From Oscillospiraceae bacterium (GTDB lineage: Bacteria; Bacillota; Clostridia; Oscillospirales; Oscillospiraceae): a DNA stretch of 64,000 nt. The DNA lies in NCBI GenBank assembly GCA_022846095.1, contig AP025583.1, positions 248,001 through 312,000 on the forward strand, given 5' to 3'. Numbering within the stretch: position 1 is the stretch's first letter; every line of letters begins with the position of its first letter. The position numbers and the translations under genes are program-made. This document shows, one piece after another, positions 58,042 to 64,000 of this stretch. The notes under the pieces were generated by a model that searched no databases, had not been told where the DNA came from, and worked only from the letters and a program-made list of their open reading frames with translations.

Positions 58042-60444
58042 TTACTTTCCCTCCTGTTCGGCAAGCTCTTTCCGATAGATGCCTCCAAGCACCCTGGGAG
58101 GCGTTATGGGCAGTTCTTTCACCCGGACGCCCACGGCATTGTAGATGGCGTTGCCGATGGAGGCGGGGATACACACCAGCGCGGGTTCGCCCAGGCCCTT
58201 GGCACCAAAAGGACCGTTGGGCTCCACCTGGTCTACGAAGTTGACCTGGATGTCGGGCAGATCTCCCAGGGAAAACAGGTGGTAATTGGTAAAGTTGGGG
58301 TTGATGCAGCGGCCATCCTTGCGCTGGATGACCTCGCTGAGGGTAGCGCCCAGCCCCATGAACAGCGCGCCCTGGACCTGACCCTCCGCCTGAATGGGGT
58401 TGATAATGCGGCCGGAATCATGCACCGATACAGCCCGCAGTACCTTGACCTCACCAGTCTCCTTGTCCAGCTCGATCTCCACCGCCTGGGCCAGGAATGG
58501 GTATGCCTCGGAAATTGAGCCCTTGCCGTCCTTGTCCGGCACAATAGAACCTGGATCGTAGGAGCCCTTAAAGGACAGCAGCTCGCCATTACGGGTGGAA
58601 TAGGCTCGGAAGGTGGCGTCTGCCAGCTTCATGCACTTCTCCGGGTGGCCCTCCACAGACACCATGCCCTTGCGGAATACCATTAACCCCGGGTCCTCCT
58701 CCAAAAAGTCGGCGGCGTAGCCCGCAATGACCTCCTTGGCTTTCCTGGCCGCATCCTGCACGGCATTACCGGCCACGAAGGTACAGCGGCTGGCGTAAGT
58801 TCCAAAGCCAAACACCCCGCTGTCGGTGTCCGCGCCAATGACCTTAACGTCATTCACGGAAATGCCCAGCTCCTCCGCAGCAATCATGGCCATGACGGTA
58901 TAGGTCCCCTGGCCCAGATCGGGGTCGGATACGTGGAGAACCACTGATCCCTCCTCGTTGACGATCAGTAGGCAGGAGGAGCGGTCGGAGTCCATACCCG
59001 GCACGTCCCAGAAGCCGTCCCTCCACTGGGGCTTTCCGTCCACCAGTTTCAGGTAGGGCGAGTCGGGACGGGCGGCGTAAAGTTCCTCCGGGGAGCCAAA
59101 GCCGGTGCGCCAAATAAAGCTATTGAATCCCACCCGCCAGCCGGTCCAGTGGACACCGCAGGCCATGCCGATACTGCGAATTTTCCGGGGATCCGTGCTG
59201 GGTTGGAATCCCTTGCGAATCTCCTCGTTAGCCTTGACGATGCACTCCTTCAGGCCGCAGCCCTGGATCTTCCAACCGATAGCCGTCTCATAGTTCGCCT
59301 CCACAGCGTTTTTTAGCCGCAGCTCCACCGGGTCCATGTTGAGTTCTTTCGCAATCCGGTCCATGGTGGACTCCACCGCGAAGTTGATCTCCGAGTTGCC
59401 GAAACTACGCATGGGGCCGCCATAGCTGTTGTTGGTAAAGACCGGCTGATAGGTATACCGCATATTGGGGCACTTATACAGGGAGCAGAACAAGTGCCCC
59501 TGGGCCTGGCCCAGCGCATGGGACCAGCCGATGTAGGCGCCGGAGTCGATATGTGCAAAACAGTCCATGGAGACTAGCGAGCCGTCCCTGTTTACACCAA
59601 ACCGGATATCAAAGGTATAGGCGTCCCGGATGGAGGAGCAAGTGAATTCCTCCTCCCGGTTGCGAATCATCTTGACCGGGCGGCGCACCTTCCAGGATAG
59701 GGCTGCGGCGATAAAGAGCAGGCGGAACACATTGCGGCCGCCGCCGGGAGCGCCGTTGCAAGGCACAATGACGCGGACCTTGCTGAAGGGGATGCGGAAG
59801 ATGCGTCCCAGCATCATCTTATCCCAGTAGGGCACCTGGCTGTTGGCCCATACGGTCAGGTTCGTGCCGTCAAAAGAGGCCAGCACACCCTCGGTATCGG
59901 AGGGACAGTGTTCCACAATCTGGGTACGGTAGGTCTCTGTGACCACCAGATCCGCATCTTCCAGCCCGCGCTCCACGTTGCCGGTGACCACATGGAGTGA
60001 AAGGTTGTCCTCGTCCACCTCATGGATGGGAACGTCCCCGGCCATAGCCTCCTCCATGGTGCCATATGTGGGCAGTACCTCATATTCCACCTTTATTTTT
60101 TTCAGCGCTTCGTCGGCGGATTTCTCGTCCACTGCCACCACAGCCGCCACCTCGTCGCCAATGAACCTTGCTTTATCGGTGGTCAGCACGGCCAGGTCGC
60201 CAGAGGTGCCCACCGCCCGGTCATTGCCGGGGATGTCCCAGCCGGTGACCACATCCACCACGCCCGGAACCTTTTTGGCCTCCTCCACATCGATACCCAG
60301 GATCTTTGCGTGGGGATAGGGGCTTTTCAGTGTCTTACCGTACAGCATGTGAGGAACCGTCAAATCGCGCACGAATTCAGCGGTGCCGGTCACCTTTGCC
60401 TTTCCGTCGATTAAAGGCGTTGATTTTCCAATGACATCAAACAT
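58042..60444 (-). CDS. Molybdenum hydroxylase molybdopterin-binding subunit
   Basis: 800 residues, aldehyde oxidase/xanthine dehydrogenase large subunit. N-terminal domain KSTPLIDGKAKVTGTAEFVRDL, Mo-binding region with CNGAPGGGRNVFR and GPMRSFG, C-terminal FGAKGLGEPAL with the catalytic E753. The standard GGGFGGK motif is altered. The enzyme hydroxylates or reduces an aromatic or heterocyclic substrate; which cannot be stated. All three subunits are adjacent (L-M-S order on the minus strand). Confidence 0.92.
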   Translation of the reverse strand: MFDVIGKSTPLIDGKAKVTGTAEFVRDLTVPHMLYGKTLKSPYPHAKILGIDVEEAKKVPGVVDVVTGWDIPGNDRAVGTSGDLAVLTTDKARFIGDEVAAVVAVDEKSADEALKKIKVEYEVLPTYGTMEEAMAGDVPIHEVDEDNLSLHVVTGNVERGLEDADLVVTETYRTQIVEHCPSDTEGVLASFDGTNLTVWANSQVPYWDKMMLGRIFRIPFSKVRVIVPCNGAPGGGRNVFRLLFIAAALSWKVRRPVKMIRNREEEFTCSSIRDAYTFDIRFGVNRDGSLVSMDCFAHIDSGAYIGWSHALGQAQGHLFCSLYKCPNMRYTYQPVFTNNSYGGPMRSFGNSEINFAVESTMDRIAKELNMDPVELRLKNAVEANYETAIGWKIQGCGLKECIVKANEEIRKGFQPSTDPRKIRSIGMACGVHWTGWRVGFNSFIWRTGFGSPEELYAARPDSPYLKLVDGKPQWRDGFWDVPGMDSDRSSCLLIVNEEGSVVLHVSDPDLGQGTYTVMAMIAAEELGISVNDVKVIGADTDSGVFGFGTYASRCTFVAGNAVQDAARKAKEVIAGYAADFLEEDPGLMVFRKGMVSVEGHPEKCMKLADATFRAYSTRNGELLSFKGSYDPGSIVPDKDGKGSISEAYPFLAQAVEIELDKETGEVKVLRAVSVHDSGRIINPIQAEGQVQGALFMGLGATLSEVIQRKDGRCINPNFTNYHLFSLGDLPDIQVNFVDQVEPNGPFGAKGLGEPALVCIPASIGNAIYNAVGVRVKELPITPPRVLGGIYRKELAEQEGK

Positions 60445-60513
60445 AGTATCCTGACCCTCCTAAATATTTGGTGTTCCGCCTTCTGTGGGCGGATGCCGGT
60501 TCTTCTGCTTAGC

Positions 60514-61398
60514 TCAATCAATACCATAGGCTTTTCTGACCCCGGCTAAATCCACTTGAGGGATACCCAGTATCTCGCGTGCCTCCGCTGGTGTGGCGGG
60601 CTCGTTCCCATACGCCTTGACCGCGTTGACCGCCCGCTGAATGAGCATATGGTTATTCGCCAAAATTTTGTTTCCCTGCTCGTCGTAGCCGTAAACCACG
60701 TTGTCCTCCATGCCTACCCGGATATTGCCGCCCAGGGACAGGGCCGCAAACAGAATGGGCATATGGCCTTTTCCCACGCCAAAGGCGCTCCAAGTAGCGT
60801 TGGCGGGGAGCTTGCTTTTCATAAAAACCAGGTTTTCCACGGTGGCCTCCATACCGCCCTTTGTTCCAAGGCAGAACTGATAGTGGCTGGGGGAGGGCAG
60901 GTGCCCGGTCTTAACGTAATACTTGGCGTTGGTGATCATCCCGCTGTCGAATACCTCAATCTCCGGCTTGATTCCCCGCTTCATGTACAGATCCCCCAGC
61001 TTAACCAGGAAATCGGGCGCGTTCATAAAAATGCTGCTGTTCTGCCAGTTGAGGCTTCCGGCGTTGTAGGATCCCATCTCAATACCCGGCAGCTCCGCGT
61101 GGTGGGCGAACCGTTCCTCGTCTGTGGCGGGGTGCTCCGCAGACGCGCCGGAGGAGGTGCAGTTGATGATAATGTCGCAGTCCCTGTGGGAGCGGATGAG
61201 CTTGATGGTCTCGCGAAACCGCTCCTTGTCCATCGTCCCCTTCCCGTCAGGCGCGCGCATATGTAAATGCACGATTGCCGCACCCAGCTTCCAGGCATCG
61301 TAAGCGTCGTCGGCGATCTGCTCGGGCGTCTCCGGGATATGATACCCGGCCGGGGTTACCGCGCCCGTCAGCGCGGCGGTAATAATTGTTTTCTTCAT
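60514..61398 (-). CDS. BKACE family (DUF849) beta-keto acid cleavage enzyme
   Basis: 294 residues from ATG 61398 (AAGGAAGG upstream). Zn-binding HLH (H44, H46) in AAIVHLHMRAPDGKGTMD; other family motifs include NCTSSGASAEHPAT and FGVGKGHMPILFAALSLGGNIRVGMEDN. BKACE enzymes condense a beta-keto acid with acetyl-CoA, giving acetoacetate and a CoA ester, as in lysine fermentation. Location between the ABC importer and the Mo enzyme suggests it processes a related catabolite. Confidence 0.9.
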   Translation of the reverse strand: MKKTIITAALTGAVTPAGYHIPETPEQIADDAYDAWKLGAAIVHLHMRAPDGKGTMDKERFRETIKLIRSHRDCDIIINCTSSGASAEHPATDEERFAHHAELPGIEMGSYNAGSLNWQNSSIFMNAPDFLVKLGDLYMKRGIKPEIEVFDSGMITNAKYYVKTGHLPSPSHYQFCLGTKGGMEATVENLVFMKSKLPANATWSAFGVGKGHMPILFAALSLGGNIRVGMEDNVVYGYDEQGNKILANNHMLIQRAVNAVKAYGNEPATPAEAREILGIPQVDLAGVRKAYGID

Positions 61399-61464
61399 AT
61401 TGACCAAGTCCTTCCTTTTGGTTATGTAGTATTTCACAGCAAGCGCGGCCACTGCTTGGCCGCG

Positions 61465-62244
61465 TTACGAAAAAGTTCCGGCCATCAAGTAGCCGCCGGA
61501 ATAGGGGATAATGTCAATGCAGCCATAGAGGAGAGACAGCTTCTGCTGGATTTCTTCCCGCGTCGCCTCCCTCATTGCCAACTCCGCCTGCATCTGTCCA
61601 TCCCGCAACAGAAAAATACGGTCGCAGTAGGTCATGGCAAAGTTGGGATCATGCAGGGTAATCAACCCCGCCCGCATCTGGCTCTGAACGCTGTCGCGTA
61701 CATGACGCAGCATTCGGTGTCGGTTCAAAAAGTCCAATGCGCTGTCCGGCTCATCCATCAGCATCACGGGCGTATCCTGCACCAGGCAACGGGCTAAGAG
61801 GGCCAACTGCCTCTGCCCCTGGCTGAGCGTTCCGAAATCCCGTTCCCGTAGACCGCCGAGGCCAAGCTGCTCCAGCATCTGCTCCGCAATATTCCGCTGC
61901 GCATGGGTGGGGGATTCCAAAATGCTGAGCTGGGCGTTAAACCCCATCAGTACTACATCCAATACGCTGCGGCCGCCCTTGAGCCCGGAGGTCTGCGGAA
62001 TGAAGGAGATTAGCCGCGCCCGTTTCTTTTCGTGAAGATGGGAGCAATCTGTATCATCCACAAAGACCCGCCCACTCATTGGTATAAAGCCGCAGACGGC
62101 GTGGAGCAGCGTCGTCTTTCCGCTGCCATTCAGCCCCAGAAGCGCACAGAATTCTCCTTTCCGCACACGGAGGTCTGCATCGCGGATGATTTCATTGGCA
62201 CCGTAGGCCACGTGGATATGTTCTAAACGTAATAAACCGCTCAT
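61465..62244 (-). CDS. ABC importer ATP-binding protein (FecE/BtuD type)
   Basis: 259 residues from ATG 62244, which overlaps the permease stop (ATGA). Walker A GLNGSGKTT (37-45), signature LSQGQ (140-144), Walker B VMLMDEP with D164/E165, switch His in ITLHDPN. Powers the FecCD-type permease. Belongs to the group that serves metal-chelate, cobalamin and molybdate/tungstate importers. Confidence 0.92.
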   Translation of the reverse strand: MSGLLRLEHIHVAYGANEIIRDADLRVRKGEFCALLGLNGSGKTTLLHAVCGFIPMSGRVFVDDTDCSHLHEKKRARLISFIPQTSGLKGGRSVLDVVLMGFNAQLSILESPTHAQRNIAEQMLEQLGLGGLRERDFGTLSQGQRQLALLARCLVQDTPVMLMDEPDSALDFLNRHRMLRHVRDSVQSQMRAGLITLHDPNFAMTYCDRIFLLRDGQMQAELAMREATREEIQQKLSLLYGCIDIIPYSGGYLMAGTFS

Positions 62245-63266
62245 CCGCCTCCACCTCCTCTGCGGCGCGACATAAAGCAAATTAGAATAGGTACGCCGAT
62301 TATCGTTGTCAGAATTGAGATGGGAAGCTCGGCGGAGTAAAGTGTCCGCGCAAGAATATCGGCGCACAGCACCACGAAACCGCCAATAACCGCGCTCATA
62401 CCCATGGTAGTGGAATCGCTGCGTTTCAGCATCAGACGCGCCGTATGCGGCGCAATCAGCCCGGCAAAGGAAATAAGGCCCGTGATGCAGACGACGGCGG
62501 AGACCAGAAGTGTACTAAGCAGAAGCACAGCCCCGCGCAAAGGACGTAGCCGCACTCCGAGGGAGCGGCACTCGTCGTCTCCCAGCGCCATCAGTTCAAT
62601 TTGACGGCGCAGGAGCAACAGGCCGACAAATCCCAGCAGAAACAGGGGGAACACCGCCAGCAGCTTTGACAGCGTTACGTTTCCAAAGCTCCCCATTTCC
62701 CAATATTCCATAGCGGCCAGTTCATTTTCCGGGTCGGCAAAGTATTTCAACGCCATGATCAGCGACTTGGACAGCGCATTGATTACGATGCCAGAGAGAA
62801 CATAGACCGAGGTGGCGTGGGAACCGGTCGCCCGGGTCAGAAGCATCACGCACAGCACCGCAGCCAGCCCACCCCAGAACGCGCCCACCGCGATGGGCAG
62901 CGTCCCAGAGGAGGACGCCAGCACGATGGCCGCCGCCGCTCCCAGGTTGGCCCCGCCCGCCACGCCAATGATGTCCGGTGAGGCCAGCGGGTTTTTAAAT
63001 ATGAGCTGGTAAACGCTCCCCGCCAGCCCCAACGCCGCGCCGGAGAGGAGGGCCATCAGAGTCCGGGGCAGTCTCAAGGTAAAAAATACCCGCCGGCTCA
63101 TGTCGGGAACTGCCTCGCCAGACAGCAGTGCGCCAATTTCCGCCAGTGAGATTGTGTATTTGCCCACACAGAGGGATACGGCGAGAGCGGCTGCCGAAAG
63201 CAGGGAGAAAGCGAAAAATAGGGGCCACGCCTTATTCCGCCGCTTAAAGGAAGCCAATTTGTTCAC
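62241..63266 (-). CDS. ABC importer permease (FecCD family)
   Basis: 341 residues, about ten membrane segments, GTG start overlapping the binding-protein stop (GTGA). Family motifs: RLPRTLMALLSGAALGLAGSVYQLIFKNPLASPDIIGVAGGANLGA and a C-terminal GLIAPHTARL. Type II importers of this fold carry iron chelates, heme, cobalamin, and, in the MolBCA case, molybdate/tungstate. Location next to Mo-enzyme genes favours the last as a hypothesis. Confidence 0.92.
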   Translation of the reverse strand: MNKLASFKRRNKAWPLFFAFSLLSAAALAVSLCVGKYTISLAEIGALLSGEAVPDMSRRVFFTLRLPRTLMALLSGAALGLAGSVYQLIFKNPLASPDIIGVAGGANLGAAAAIVLASSSGTLPIAVGAFWGGLAAVLCVMLLTRATGSHATSVYVLSGIVINALSKSLIMALKYFADPENELAAMEYWEMGSFGNVTLSKLLAVFPLFLLGFVGLLLLRRQIELMALGDDECRSLGVRLRPLRGAVLLLSTLLVSAVVCITGLISFAGLIAPHTARLMLKRSDSTTMGMSAVIGGFVVLCADILARTLYSAELPISILTTIIGVPILICFMSRRRGGGGG

Positions 63267-64000
63267 ATCACCGGCTCCACTAGAAAGTCATGCTCCAATA
63301 TAAATCCATAGAAGGTGTCGTAAAACTCCGTGGCCTTTTCCGCCACCCGCTCCATCCCGCAGAGTTCGGGGTGTAAGGTGCTGAGCAACCAAAGCATTCC
63401 CAGCACCCCGGAGGGCACTGGCGAGTCCCATGCCTCCAGACCGGCGGGCATGTTATATACCGCGCCGCTTTGAACCGCAGCCACGTCGGCCAGATTGGGA
63501 TCTGCCATTAAATCCTCCGCGTGATAGTCAGGCTGCCCATTAGCCATATTGTTGGTGGGGATAATGATTACATCGGGATTCATCGCAAGAATCTGTTCGT
63601 AAGATACCTCTGTCCAACTGTCGCCGTCGAGACTGTCGCCTGCGTTGATACCACCGGCAGTACGGATTAGATCCGCCTGATACATGCCCCTTGGAGCGGT
63701 CGCCATATATGAACTGGGGGAGCAGAAGTAGACCACGGGGTTTGCATCCCCGTCAAGCGCCTGTGTTGCAGCGTCTATTTCAGTAATCACCGCGTCGTAG
63801 TAGCTGACCAGTTCCTCCGCCCGTTCTTCTATACCGGTGACCTGCGCAATCAGGCGGAGCATTTCCACCAGCTTTTGATGGCCTTCTGGGTTGACGACGA
63901 TTGCGGGAATCCCCAGCTCACCCAGGGTGGCGGCATAGTCCTTCGCCTTGCCGGGCAGGATGACCAAATCGGGTTCCGCGGCAAGACAGGCTTCCAAATC
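63263..64000 (-). CDS. ABC importer substrate-binding protein, C-terminal part (partial)
   Basis: The frame is open to the window end; 245 codons and the stop are visible. Type III (helical hinge) binding-protein fold: EPDLVILPGKAKDYAATLGELGIPAIVVNPE, then an EQILAMNPDVIIIP segment and helical C-terminus. The N-terminus with signal peptide is missing. First visible gene of the importer operon; likely ligand a metal oxyanion or chelate. Confidence 0.88.
   Translation of the reverse strand, partial: DLEACLAAEPDLVILPGKAKDYAATLGELGIPAIVVNPEGHQKLVEMLRLIAQVTGIEERAEELVSYYDAVITEIDAATQALDGDANPVVYFCSPSSYMATAPRGMYQADLIRTAGGINAGDSLDGDSWTEVSYEQILAMNPDVIIIPTNNMANGQPDYHAEDLMADPNLADVAAVQSGAVYNMPAGLEAWDSPVPSGVLGMLWLLSTLHPELCGMERVAEKATEFYDTFYGFILEHDFLVEPVM

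Larger units (their letters stand above)
52047..64000. mobile_element. Integrative element / genomic island in rpsI (one end; other end outside window)
   Basis: Bounded on the left by the rpsI remnant and tyrosine integrase. It contains integrase, excisionase-like protein, PemK/MazF-like protein, sigma factor and XRE regulator, and probably the molybdenum-hydroxylase, BKACE and ABC-importer genes. Base composition is lower in GC than the chromosomal part. No second rpsI end is present in the window, so the right boundary lies beyond 64000, or an internal boundary near 56.4 kb has been missed. rpsI is a known integration site for tyrosine-integrase elements in streptococci. Confidence 0.7.

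Overview
The window is about 64 kb of bacterial chromosome. Most of it has very high GC and strong GC3 bias, with AGGAGG-type ribosome binding sites and short gaps between genes. Sporulation genes (spoIID-like, yabP, yabQ, spoVB-type flippase), ribonuclease Y, HU, RqcP, MazG, an HPr-like protein and a PF13303 PTS permease indicate a spore-forming anaerobic Firmicute. High GC plus these families suggest the class Clostridia, probably an Oscillospirales member (Flavonifractor/Lawsonibacter-like). The placement is inference; no rRNA is present.

Layout. (1) 1-18.9 kb, sugar-acid catabolism: the end of a TRAP transporter and a phosphotriesterase-like hydrolase; then an operon of DUF1537 four-carbon acid-sugar kinase, Fe-alcohol dehydrogenase, DapA-like aldolase, PdxA2-like dehydrogenase, 2-hydroxyacid dehydrogenase and a TctBAC tripartite transporter. 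After a DUF3137-like protein, an AEC transporter and a small RHH gene pair comes a second set: LarA-like and DapA-like genes on one strand, cupin, a second DUF1537 kinase and an AraC regulator on the other. (2) 19-31 kb: oleate hydratase, citrate synthase, SpoIID-like protein, COG2509 flavoprotein, YczE-like membrane protein, mnmE and a 1055-residue polytopic membrane protein. (3) 31-44 kb: dCMP deaminase, XRE regulator, GGDEF protein, rny, lepB, PTS IIC, birA/bioY with two BirA boxes, yabP-yabQ-divIC-yabR, a racemase-like protein, an Fe-S aldo/keto reductase, rqcP and hup. (4) 44-52 kb: mazG, spoVB-like flippase, MTA/SAH deaminase, purine nucleoside phosphorylase, a glutaredoxin-like gene with in-frame TGA at the catalytic cysteine (probable selenoprotein, 50013-50303), csp with a hairpin leader, and mgsA overlapped by a Crh-like HPr gene.

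(5) From about 52.1 kb to the window end, base composition becomes more AT-rich. A 15-codon remnant of the 3' end of rpsI (ribosomal protein S9) with its terminator lies beside a tyrosine integrase, an excisionase and a PemK/MazF-like protein, followed by an element-type sigma factor and an XRE regulator. This is one end of an integrative element in rpsI. The other end lies beyond 64 kb, so the following genes are probably cargo: a three-subunit molybdenum hydroxylase, a BKACE (DUF849) enzyme, and a FecCD-type ABC importer that may supply molybdate or tungstate.

Intergenic spaces of the chromosomal part carry several families of short GC-rich palindromic repeats, some in composite copies and some in a tandem array at the 3' end of mazG. 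No rRNA, tRNA, CRISPR array or complete insertion sequence was seen.
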